A stretch of DNA of 64,000 nucleotides from Ulota crispa. Lineage: Eukaryota; Streptophyta; Bryopsida; Orthotrichales; Orthotrichaceae. Below, in pieces: positions 49,481 to 59,850 of the stretch; positions within the stretch are counted from its first letter, which is position 1; every line of letters begins with the position of its first letter. A program made the translations under genes and the position numbers. The stretch is from positions 10,680,727 through 10,744,726 of the forward strand of contig OY987245.1 of the NCBI GenBank assembly GCA_963920765.1, in the 5' to 3' direction. A model generated the notes under the pieces. That model did not search any database. It worked only from the letters and a program-made list of their open reading frames with translations, and was not told the DNA's origin.

Positions 49481-49755
49481 TATATAATAGCCTCATACAT
49501 AAATGGCTGAACATAAGGCATGATATAAAACTATAAAACCCAATTTTCAACTTGCTGACCACAAATTTTTTGAGAACTTGGTGAAACTAGAGACACGTTG
49601 TGAACCACCCCTTAAGGTAGGAGGCTCTAATTTGGACCAAGCATTTTGAACTAACCATGTTGGGTCACAAAAATAGTGCACATAGGCTCTTAAATGGGTC
49701 ACATTTTTTTATGTTTAGAAATTGTACTTGTGTATGCACCATTTTAGGAACTTAA

Positions 49756-50485
49756 CCCTTAAAGGACTGGTCTTCAATTATGGATTTTTGATGGAATTGC
49801 AATCATCTTCTAGGAGTTATTTTGGCAATGCAATCAACATCAAATTTCAATATTATAATTTTAGTAGAAGAAGGTATGTGCATACTACATGTATAAAAAA
49901 TGTTCATAAATTTTGGTGAAAATTTGAAATTATTGTAATTTTTTGAAGCAAATGCTAAAGTAATTCATATAAATTACAAAATGTATTCAATTATGCCAAT
50001 TTTTTTTATTGTGGATGTGAATCATAATGATCTTCATCATAATGGAATTTCTCTTCCCATGTTGGTAAAATTAGAAAAAGTAACTATTCCATGGTAATAG
50101 GTACTCAACTTGTGATAGTAATAAAATTTTCAAAACTTAAATTTTTTCAAAATCTTAAAGTACAAGGAGAAACTAGATTTGGTAAACTTTTTATAGCTTG
50201 TTATGCTCAAACTAAAAACACATCATTTTAATAACTTAAATTGAGTTTTGGTAAAAAGATCCTCAGAATTCAAAATACACTACACGGTATTGCATCTTTA
50301 CTACTCAATTGGCAAGTGGGATCCTTTTGTGAACATTATGCATGCAAAAGCTATCTATTTACATGCTCTAGAATTGCACTATTCATACCCCAATGGAATC
50401 TTAGATGAAAAACATTGTTATTCCACTCTAAGAGCACTTTTCAGTCATCCAGAAGCCACAAAATGACTCTTCCAAGGTTTAAGGG
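49756..50485. mobile_element. piggyBac-like TTAA element, 730 bp, with a documented empty site
   Basis: Flanked by TTAA (49752-49755 and 50486-50489), with ends CCCTTAAAGG and GGTTTAAGGG. The paralogous element at 687-1286 reads ATTTTAGGAAATTAAGAGAG at this position with a single TTAA, so the insertion and its duplication are directly visible. It is highly similar to 17158-17886. Confidence 0.92.
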
Positions 50486-50605
50486 TTAAGAGAGTGACAT
50501 GAGCCAATGTTGTGTGTGCTTATTGGTCATGATTATGTTTAGATTTGTCTTTTAGTAAAATATAGAAACATGTCATACTAAAATAAATGAAAACTTGTTC
50601 TCAAT

Positions 50606-50747
50606 CACTAGAAGAAACCTTGTCCTAATCGACTGGTTCACAATAACTGCAAAGGTCCTAAACGATTGTAATTGAGTCATTGTATAGTCGTTTAGGACAT
50701 TTGAGTTGTCGTGAACCAATCGTTTAGGACAGTTTTTTCTTCTAGTG
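50606..50747. mobile_element. CACTA MITE, 142 bp, with a documented empty site
   Basis: The ends are CACTAGAAGAAA and TTTCTTCTAGTG with an AAT duplication (50603-50605 and 50748-50750). The paralog at 687-1286 has a single AAT at the matching point. The arms contain TCCTAATCGACTGGTTCAC-like sequence pairing with GTGAACCAATCGTTTAGGA. Confidence 0.93.
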
Positions 50748-52931
50748 AATCATGATTTGAGTATTAGAATATGGAATGGGTGCTTGCATGCTTTAGAGCC
50801 TTATAATTGGAGCATTCTTGACTTTGTAGTGGTTGCTTTTAGGACTCATGTGCTCCATTTACAAGCTGCCTTTGCATCATGAGTGCTACCACCTAAGATC
50901 AAGAATGATTACCAATACACATTTTGGTTCAAATGATAAATTGTAGTTGATTCATAGTAATTTAGAAAATTTCAATTCAAATGGGCACAAAATTGTCTCT
51001 TCTTTGGCTTTCTACTGAAAGTATTTCCATTTTACCAAGCTACCCTAATTTTTCCACAGATGCATCATCTTTCCCTCAAATGGTCCATTCACAAGCCTCC
51101 TACTTTAAGGTAGGGCGCTCTAAAAGCGACCCGGCTCTAGAAGCGCCCTATTTGTTTTGTTCAATATACTCAGAATGTACATTCCAGGAGGGGGTCGCTT
51201 TAAGCACATGTAAAAAACAATGTCCTATATGATTGCATGTTTTATGACTGGGCGTCCTAAATGACTGTAAAACGACTATGATGTGACTAAAAAATGACTG
51301 ACATTGAAATAGTTGTTCTTTAGTCATTCTTTTGAACGATTCATTTGAAACTCTCCACAAAATTGTATTCTTCTAAATTCGTAAGTACATTCTCATCCAT
51401 AAGCGGATGAGGTTGTTCTTGTGTTTGACATCTTTTAGTTGGGGTAGTGGTTTAGTCGTATGCCCAAAACATGAGTTTATAGTATTACTAAGGTGTTACT
51501 AATGAACTACTAAAGAGTTACAACTTTCATTCCACATCATTTTCATGCAAAAACACATCTTTCATTGTTTTCTGTCAAAATTTTGGGACTGCTGAGTAGC
51601 ATTATTTTTAGCTCTTTCTTGTTCTCTTGAGACTATGTGAATGGACACTATTGCAACAGTCATTTTTTAGTTGTTTAGCACGTTTTGTGGCACTACTAGT
51701 TCACTACTAGGATATGATTTCTATAAATAAATTGGTTTTGAGTAAGTAGGTTAATGAAGTTGTTAGGGAAAAAGCAATGTAGAGTTGGAAGTCGCTAGCT
51801 ACTAGTTCTATACTTACTAATGTGCGACTAATCCATGAATAATAAATGACTTTCATGCGATTTTTATGTGCAACTAATTGAAGACTATAATAAATGACTT
51901 CTACATGGTTCTGCCTCTTCTGCTAAGTTAATATTGTTCTTTCTATTGCATTAATTTAATGATCAGGATTTGATCTTATTTCATGGGTCATGGGTGAGGA
52001 GCAAGGAATGTTTTAGGATTTGGGATTTAGGGGTTTTGGGTTTAATGGGAGTTAAAGAAAAGTGGTCATAGATAATATGTCACTACATCAGTTAAATGAT
52101 TACAAAATTACTACAAAATTATTACAAAATTACTATATAATGACTACATAATGACTACATAATGACTACATAATGATTACATACTGACTACACAATGACG
52201 ACTATAGAAGAACCCAATTATAGTCATGCATTTCTTGTCACTTAGAAGTTCATGGATTTGTTTTCTTCTACTATTATTATTAGAATATAACTTGAGCAAA
52301 TTGTTTTGGGATTTACAGTGCAATTTTCTTTTTGGGCCTACATATTGTGGCTTTCAAAACAAGAAAGGTCTTGCTCTACCTATTCCAATTCCAACCAACT
52401 ATTTGAAAGGGGTGTAGTTTGGTTAGCTCATTAAACTGTATGTTTAAGAGTTTATTCGAATTTTTGTTTTACAAGAGTTGTAGTTAAGTCACTATAATCT
52501 TCTCCAAGCATGTGCTAATCGTACATTAGCTGTATTTGAGTCATACATTCAATACATTATTATTATTAATGTTATTTTTATTGTTATAACTATTATTATT
52601 TTTATTATGACTATTATCATAATAATTAACAATTTAAAAGCTATAATTAAAGCTCTTTGAAAGCTTAAAAAATAATGTTTCATAAATACATATATAATTT
52701 TTATCATGATTTTGATTATTTTTTAAAGATAGAAGTCAAACAAAATTAAAAATAAATCATTTAAAATTAAAATATAAAATTAATACATTCCAGTGTTAGA
52801 AGTTAAACTTTAAAATTTGCAAAAAAAATTGTTTCAAATGCTTTACAATAATTTTAGCATGTAAATAGTTCATTTTGATGCAAATTTATGTTTTAAACAC
52901 ACTGTTGATGTTAAATTTGCCAAAAAAAAAA

Positions 52932-53331
52932 GGGAATTACTAAAACAACACCCTAAATTGCTAACAAGACACCCCCTCTGAGCATGAAAACGTGCTTTTT
53001 AATGCTGATTTTATTGATTTTTTTATTGGGATCAAAAGATTTGTTTCACCTTTATCATTCTAAGGCTATACAAAAAAATGTGCATAAATTTCCAACTAAG
53101 AATACAAGGCTTTTGAGTTACTTAAAGCAAAAATACATCAAAAAATAGTATTGGTGCTATAACATTTAAAAAAAAATTGTATTTGTCATGTTTTTTTCCC
53201 AAAAGGTGGTAATGTTGTGATTGAATGAATGATGGACCACTTAACAAATAAAAAATAGCACTAAATTATCAAATTTCATGCTCAAAGGGAGTGTTCCGCT
53301 AGCAATTTAGGGTGTTGCTGTAGTAATTCCC
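52932..53331. mobile_element. Foldback MITE inside the 4-kb element
   Basis: 400 bp with ends GGGAATTACTAAAACAACAC and, inwards from the right, GGGAATTACTACAGCAACAC. The arms extend through CCCTAAATTGCTA and a TGAGCATGAAA block. Ends of the form GGG...CCC suggest a MULE-like MITE, but a 9-bp duplication is obscured by flanking A-rich sequence. Confidence 0.8.
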
Positions 53332-53488
53332 AAATAATATTATCTAAGCTTTAATAGCAATCACCCAAAAAATCAAGTTTTAGTTTTTGAGTCAATTTAA
53401 ACCTTTCATTGAGATTAGGGTTGGTAGTTTGTAAGGTGAAGATGCAGCCGTCACCTTTAAGTTTAGGGTTTAGCTCTGTGGACTTGAT

Positions 53489-53815
53489 TTGTTGGCTTTG
53501 TGCTCTTTAGAGAGTTTGTTAACTTTGTGCACTTATCAAGGTTTGTTGGCTCTAAGCTCTTTTTTGGTTTGCTTGCTCCTCACTTTTCTTAGGTTTGTTT
53601 GCTTCGCACTCTTCAATCTCAAGTTTGCTTGTTCCTCACTTTTCTTAGGTTTGCTTGCTCCGCACTTTTCTCAAGTTTGTTTGCTTTGCGCACTGCTCAA
53701 AGTTTGTTGGCTCCGTACACTTCTCTAATTTTGTTGGCTCTATGTTATTTGCACATTTGTTTGCTTTGCACACTTGTCAATGTTTGTTGGTTTTACGCTC
53801 TATAACATTGTAACT
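53489..53815. repeat. Degenerate GTTTGTTGGCTC / TTTGCTTGCTCC minisatellite
   Basis: Imperfect tandem units of about 30-50 bp such as TTTGCTTGCTCC and CACTTTTCTTAGG. The Leu/Cys-rich reading frames across it reflect the repeat. Confidence 0.8.
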
Positions 53816-55321
53816 CATTTTAGGTTGTGCTTTCATTGTTTATATAAAATTGCTGAAATTGTAGGCGTGTGCAAATGATGTTGACTGGGTTTATAAAGCA
53901 GTATGTAGGATAGTTTGTGAGTGCTAAATGAACAGTGGATATACTTTGAGGTTTTGAAAACCTTGAACCGTATATCTAAATTTTACATAGAGTTTGCACT
54001 AAATTGTGACTGAATAGCAACAGTGAATTGACCGGATCGTGATTGCATGGCAACTACTCCTTAACTGCATTGCAACTGAACTGTGATTGTATTGTGACTA
54101 TAATGGGACTTCATACGGAATGTATAATGACTATATTGTAACTGTAACGTAACTTGACTATATTATAATGTTGTTATGTCTAAATGATGTCTGCATTTGT
54201 AACTAGTTTGTGACTAGTTTGTGACTAAATTTTGTATGCTTCTGTGAATGGTTGGTGACTAGTTTGTGACTAAATTTTGTATGCTTGTGTGAATGGTTGG
54301 TGATTGTATTATGTTTGAGGAGTTACTGCATTGTGAACCCAAATCTCATGTGACTGTACGACAACTATGTCGTCACTTCAAGTTTGTTTCAACCACTCTA
54401 TAGTGACTGGGTTGAGACTACTTTATAATAATTAAACCGCCAACTTTGGAACTAAAAATGACGACACGTGGTGACTAATATAGAACTACCCGCTACCATT
54501 ACTAGTAAATTGCACTATTTCTACACAACAAGCAGTTACCCCAAACCCTAAACGCCCAAAACCAAACTGTAATCAACTTAAAAAAAACTAAAATATAACT
54601 AAGTGACAACTAAAATATGACTAAGTGGAATGTACAAACGACTAGAAAATGACTAACCGAGCACTACAAAATGAATGTAAGTGCTCATTGGAGCACCGTG
54701 GCACCTTGATTCAAAACTAACAAACAACTAATATATGACTAATGAAAACTATGGGCTCACTTATCTGTTACTGATACATGACTAAATGAGAATTATGTGA
54801 CCACTTATCCGTTACTGATATATACTAAATGATAACTGTGTTGTCACTTACCCGTTGTTGAATGTGGATTGGCATTTTGATAACAAATGTGGATTTTACA
54901 AAGCAGTTACTAAGATCAAGACACGTTGCCACATGATAATTTGATTCTGTTAGTGGAAACGTAATGGCACCATTGGGAATTGGGAAAATTTAAATGCCTT
55001 CAAGAAAAAAAGGGCAGCTAGGTTCAAGAAAGAGAGAACAATTCTTTCTTCTTGATAAAAACAAAGCCAACGTGATGTAAAGGATGAGATACTGTAATGT
55101 CCTAAATGATTGAATGACAAAAACTATGAAACAACTAAAAAATGACTAAATCATGACCAAATGAGACCAATCATGATACAGTCATTTTGCAAAAAATGAC
55201 TCACTTTTTAGTCATTTGTAGCAATCATATAGGACGTTGTTTTTTACCTATGAAATATATATTTCATAGATTTAAAAAGAAACCATGTTGCCAATTTCAA
55301 TTGATTTTTCAATTAAAAATT

Positions 55322-55323
<2 letters not shown>

Positions 55324-55353
<30 letters not shown>
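55324..55353. repeat. Poly-T tract, about 30 T
   Basis: A homopolymer run. It could mark the A-tail of a minus-strand retroposon, but no body was recognised next to it. Confidence 0.95.
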
Positions 55354-55358
<5 letters not shown>

Positions 55359-56414
55359 AGGGACGCACAAAACTTGAGAGATTAGCATTATTGCTCACAA
55401 TGATTTAGTAGTGTGTGCAATGTTGTAACCTTCAACAAGCATGATCTAGCATTTGACTGTCGTAATGTGTGTAATTTTAGTAGGACTAATGTTGTTAAAA
55501 AGATGGCAGTTATCGGTAACGTGAAACAAGGCTCCAAAGTTTACAAACTAATCCTCCCATTTTGTTTCTTGTAATACAAGAGTTAATGACTTTCACAAGT
55601 TTATTAGTATTGTCTGCAAACGCATCAATATAAGGTTGGAAGTAATGAAGCTAAAGGTTAGAGTTTAAATTTGCAAACTTTTTGCCTTTGATATTGACAA
55701 GATTGACGTGGTGCTTAAACAAGTGTGATTTTTGTTGTTTGATGTTTGTTAGCTGAAATTGCATATCTTTGATCTGATATTTGAGACTAGCTTGTGTGCA
55801 ATCCTGGACATAATATCTCAAATTTTCACAATAGTGGCAACTTACTTGTCAATGGGCTTGAATAGTTGGTGACAGTTGTGTTAATGTTCTTGGGGTGGCT
55901 TTGTAAATTTGGTTGCAACCTCGGTTGTGTTGTGTGCAACTAGGACAACAAGCACCGCATATGTGTCCCTTAGTATGCTAGACAAAATTGATATTTTTGT
56001 TATCTTCACATTTCTTTTCAATAGTTTGATCTAATTTCTCTGGAAACAACAATCTTTCCAATTCAAAAATTTAAGAACTTGCTCACAATTTTTTTGAATT
56101 TATTTGAATGTAAACCAACTCTTGGAAAGGCTATTTAGAATCAAATCAACAAAAAAATTGGCTAACATAAAAATTTCTAAATTAGCAAGCTAGGTGAGTA
56201 TGAGGTTAATCTCCTAAAAGTAATTGGCAATAGCTTTGCCATCTCTGAGGCAAAAATAATTGAACTACTTTTTAATTAACAATCTTCTAGATAAACTTCT
56301 TACATTGCATATATTTCTTAAGCTAAGTCAAATGGCTTGCAGATCTATGAGGTGAATGACACTTAGTAGGATAAAATCTTGTAATATTGATATTATTATG
56401 CATCTAACTCAATA
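55354..56414. other. Gene-free interval
   Basis: No gene or element with both ends recognised. Confidence 0.4.
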
Positions 56415-56576
56415 CACTAGAAGAAAAATAAGGATAAACAAATGCCACAATCACAACGACTAGGTCACCATAACTGCCTTACAATTGCACAAATTGTTTG
56501 TGTAATTGTAAGGCAGTTATGGTGACCTAGTCGTTGTGATTTGTGGCAGTTGTTTATCCTTATTTTTCTTCTCGTG
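56415..56576. mobile_element. Near-perfect foldback CACTA MITE, 162 bp
   Basis: The ends are CACTAGAAGAAAAATAAGG and CCTTATTTTTCTTCTCGTG, with an ATA duplication (56412-56414 and 56577-56579). The two arms of about 80 bp are complementary almost without mismatch up to the centre near GCACAAATTGTTTGTGTAA. It shares its first 12 bases with the MITE at 50606-50747. Confidence 0.95.
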
Positions 56577-56737
56577 ATAGCGCAGCCTTGTTTCATGTAC
56601 CAGATTTGAAATTAACGTTGCATTTATCTTTGGTATTTTGATGGAAGCTACTTTAGCAATAGTTATTGTAATGTTGCTGCTAGACGTGTTGTTGAATTTT
56701 GGAACTTTAGTAAATTGCTAGAGACCCTTGCTTCCTA

Positions 56738-56870
56738 GCTAAGTTTTTCCATTAGACATTGTTCAATTGTATCTTCTTTTGTGGTTTTAGGTTGAATTAA
56801 GATTTTTCATCAAAATGTGAAATTGAAGTTTTTCAAATTCAACTTGTTGATGGTAAATATCTAAAATGTA
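56738..56870. mobile_element. Right-arm relic of the foldback family
   Basis: Resembles the right arm of 15792-16249 (AGCTAAG, TTTTTC, TTGTTCAATT, then TTGATGGTAAATATCTAAAATG). The left arm and the ends are missing. Confidence 0.55.
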
Positions 56871-57384
56871 TCTTTCCTTTGATATATATATATATAACAA
56901 ATTCAAAATGTACATATATCAACTTCTTAAATAACTAAATGTAGTTTTATTTATCTTCATTTGACACCAAAATATAATCTTTTGTTTAAAAACTAAAAAA
57001 ACATTGCTTCGATAGTATTTCATCTTTAGAATTTGCCAAATAGATCTTGAAATATATAATTTATCATTTTCAAGTAAAAAAAATACTATCAATGTCATTT
57101 TGGCATTTTGTTGATAAACTGCAAGTTTTGCAATACTATAATGCTAATAACTACATGTTTCATAATCATGAGATAAGCAAGCATTACAAGAGTGTGTTTT
57201 GCTCTTGAGTTCATTGTTAATGAAGATAAAATACAAGAATTTTATAAACTATGGTAAAATTAGGACTCTAGACTTCACATTTTGTGTCTCCATACCCCAC
57301 AAATATTATATTTCATTACATTTTTCTAGTTCATAAAACTAAAATTTAGTACTACCATAAAACTGTTACATGGAATATGGGGTA

Positions 57385-57522
57385 AGGTAGACATACCCAT
57401 TTCTAATCCATTAGCAATTCTGACCTCTATGTACCCAAGGTGCTCATTTCAAAACTAAAATGAACACCCTAGGTACACAAGGATCGGAATTGCTAAAAGG
57501 ACAAGAATGGGTATATCTATCT
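57385..57522. mobile_element. TA-flanked hairpin element, 138 bp
   Basis: Flanked by TA (57383-57384 and 57523-57524), with ends AGGTAGACATACCCATT and, inwards from the right, AGATAGATATACCCATT. The arms also pair over TTAGCAATTC and TGTACC-type blocks. Confidence 0.75.
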
Positions 57523-57524
57523 TA

Positions 57525-58563
57525 TAGTTCAATCTGCTCTTTAGAGGCAGTTTACAAATATTTTTCATACGTGAAGATTAGAAATCTATATTTTAATACT
57601 TGAAATTTGAAGGTGCAAATTGGAATTTTAAACATTGACAACCTATAAATTGGGATTGAGGACTTTGAGCTTGGAATTTTTTGCTATATAAAACAAAGCT
57701 AGCATGTAAATCTTGAGAGCAAAGATAAATTATGGTTTAAGAAATTTTCAAACATAAAGTATTTGTCTTTGCAAGATTTTTTTTCACCCATCGTGATATG
57801 AATTAATTGACACCCTTGTAGAAAGGTTATTGGAGCACCCAAAGTTCATCCAAGTCACATAGTTGAAAAATAGACAAAAATAGATTTCTAAGCATATTTG
57901 GATGTGCTTCATGCATTTCAATTAACTCCTAGAATATGTATCTGACATCATATATTGTCCATGCTATGAATGCCTACACTCATAGAGGTTGAATTTCCAT
58001 TTTCATCTCTCTACTAATTAGATTTTGAGGTTTCAAAAAAGAATTGAAATTTAAAGATTTACAATGAACTACTCTTTTATTGCCTACTGATGTCTTAGAA
58101 TTTACATGTTTTAAATTAATAGACTATTGTCTTGAAATCTTTGTAACTAAAAAATTCCATCAACTTTGGTGAAATCTTAAACAATGTGAAGATTCCATAT
58201 CCTATGGAGTGACAATTGAACACTTTATGTCTCCTGTTGCTTGTTTTTTATACTTATTTCCATATATGAATTTTTTTTCTTGATTTAGTTGAAAAATGTG
58301 ATGAGATAAAAGTAGAATTAACTAAGTATAATCAAATATGATACTTTCATAGTTCACCATAGCCCTATACAATCCAAATTTGCCTTCAAGGTATAGAATC
58401 AATTAAACATACCACCTTCACAAATACAAATCTACATATGCTCGTGGCTTTGTTTAGGACTACAGTACATGATTTAGGGTTAGGGGTGTAGGGTTTGTAC
58501 ATTGCAACAGTACACTAAGAATTAAAATTTATTGTTTGTCACATTGTTTACAAACTCTAACAC
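57525..58563. other. Gene-free AT-rich interval
   Basis: Nothing recognised. Confidence 0.4.
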
Positions 58564-58565
58564 TA

Positions 58566-58879
58566 AGGTAGGAACACCCATAAGCGTTAGTGTCCTCATA
58601 ACCGTCACTTTTGAAATCTTGGAAAATCTATGAAAGTGAATAGATGTAATGACAAGGATGTACAACATGTGGACATGAAATCTTAAAAGTGGTTATGGGT
58701 GCAATGGCAATTTGCTCTTTAAAAATTCACAACTTATTCTCAGAGTATCCAAATAATATACATTCAAAAGTGCAAACTTTTTTTTTTTGTTCCTAATAGG
58801 ATCCTATAATTTGCTAGTTGTCTATTAATAGTCATCATGTTCAAAACCCTTGGTTTGACGTTTATGGGCCCTCCTACCT
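58566..58879. mobile_element. TA-flanked element, complete copy of the 22961 family
   Basis: 314 bp flanked by TA (58564-58565 and 58880-58881). It begins AGGTAGGAACACCCATAA and ends TTATGGGCCCTCCTACCT. It is colinear with the truncated copy at 22961-23201. Confidence 0.85.
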
Positions 58880-59178
58880 TAAATGGGAACAACTCCACTA
58901 ATATTACAACACTAAATGTCAACATGAACACTAATTGTCAGCTGAATTTCCACTAAAAAATCTAATTCAGTACCAAAATAATTCACTGTGTACTTACGTA
59001 ATGTCCAACATAAAAGTTAATTATCTAAATGAAAATTAGGGTGAGATACATGATGCATTAAGTAACAACATAATTACCATTCAATGATGCTTGGATAAGG
59101 TCAATGCCTTGGACAAGGAAAGAACGTTGACCATATCCAAACATTGACCTCAAAGAAATACGCAACTCAACTGACCTA

Positions 59179-59462
59179 CATTGAATATTGCAATTTAGGT
59201 TGCCCCACACTAATTTATAGACATTTTACAATACAATGAGTTTCATTATTAATTATTACAATAGACAATTTTTAAAGGGCCTAGCAACAACAACTAAGTT
59301 GCTAAAAATCAAATTAACAATGTCCAAGTCCTAAATCATGTGAAACCCCTAATATCTAGGTAGTTGCATGTGCCTCCAAATGACCATGCAATGAGTCATA
59401 AGGTAACTTTGCCAAGGTAAGGCAACATAATTGTTAAGGCAATCTAAATGCAATATTCAGTG
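59179..59462. mobile_element. CACTGAATATTGC-family MITE
   Basis: 284 bp, starting CATTGAATATTGCAATTTAGG and ending CTAAATGCAATATTCAGTG. Flanked by TA at 59177-59178 and 59463-59464; the second TA is shared with the next element. Confidence 0.88.
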
Positions 59463-59464
59463 TA

Positions 59465-59761
59465 CACCAAATAGTGCATTTAGGTTGCCTTAACAATTAG
59501 GTTGCCTTACCTTGACAAAATTACCTTATGACTCACCCTTGGCCACCTGGAGGAGCATGCTAACTCTCTTTATGCTACAACAGTTCTTGATTCTATTTAA
59601 AATTTCCAACTTTCCTACTCCGTAGCTTTAGTACTTGTTATTGCGCCCAACCTTTGCTTTGCTTCCTCCATAATTTATCATAGTAATTATTAACAGGTGT
59701 CATGGTAAACATTTAATTAGTGTGAGATGTCAAGAAGACAACCTAAATGCACTATTTGGTG
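59465..59761. mobile_element. CACCAAATAGTGC MITE abutting the previous one
   Basis: 297 bp with ends CACCAAATAGTGCATTTAGG and CCTAAATGCACTATTTGGTG, a perfect 20-bp inverted repeat, flanked by TA (59463-59464 and 59762-59763). It shares GTGCATTTAGGTTGCC-type subterminal sequence with the neighbouring family. Confidence 0.9.
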
Positions 59762-59850
59762 TAGAACATTAAAAAAAAAGCAGGGCCTTGACATTATCCA
59801 AACGTTTCTCTTACAAAGGTTGACCTTATCCAAACATCACTGTAACTAAA

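Larger units (their letters stand above)
49615..51105 (+). mobile_element. TA-flanked element carrying two nested insertions
   Basis: Flanked by TA (49613-49614 and 51106-51107). It begins AGGTAGGAGGCTC and ends AAGCCTCCTACTT. Without the TTAA element (49756-50485) and the CACTA MITE (50606-50747) plus their duplications it is about 612 bp, and it is colinear with 687-1286 in inverse orientation. Confidence 0.88.
51205..55252. mobile_element. Large CACTA-like non-autonomous element, about 4 kb
   Basis: The left end CACATGTAAAAAACAATGTC and the inward-read right end CATAGGTAAAAAACAACGTC match, and both continue into CTATATGATTGC. The flanks AAG and AAA agree at two of three bases. Motifs of the form TGACTA/AATGACTA are densely repeated in the outer kilobase of each side (51230-52210 and about 54000-55230), like CACTA subterminal arrays. 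The terminal CACTA itself is degraded, so the superfamily is inferred. No transposase is encoded. Confidence 0.65.
59084..59840. mobile_element. Outer MITE carrying two side-by-side TA insertions
   Basis: Outer ends TGATGCTTGGATAAGGTCAA and TTGACCTTATCCAAACATCA. The two halves rejoin around 59176 and 59764 in the same order as the uninterrupted relative at 42591-42760 (TTGACCAAGAACACA there, CTGACC then TAGAACATT here). Confidence 0.8.

Noticed and set aside
53489..53805. Possible membrane protein (Leu/Cys-rich ORF)
   Set aside because: The hydrophobicity comes from tandem TTTGCTTGCTCC-like repeats, and two frames look alike.
55324..55353. Poly-T as the tail of a processed pseudogene
   Set aside because: No coding remnant or target duplication was recognised next to it.
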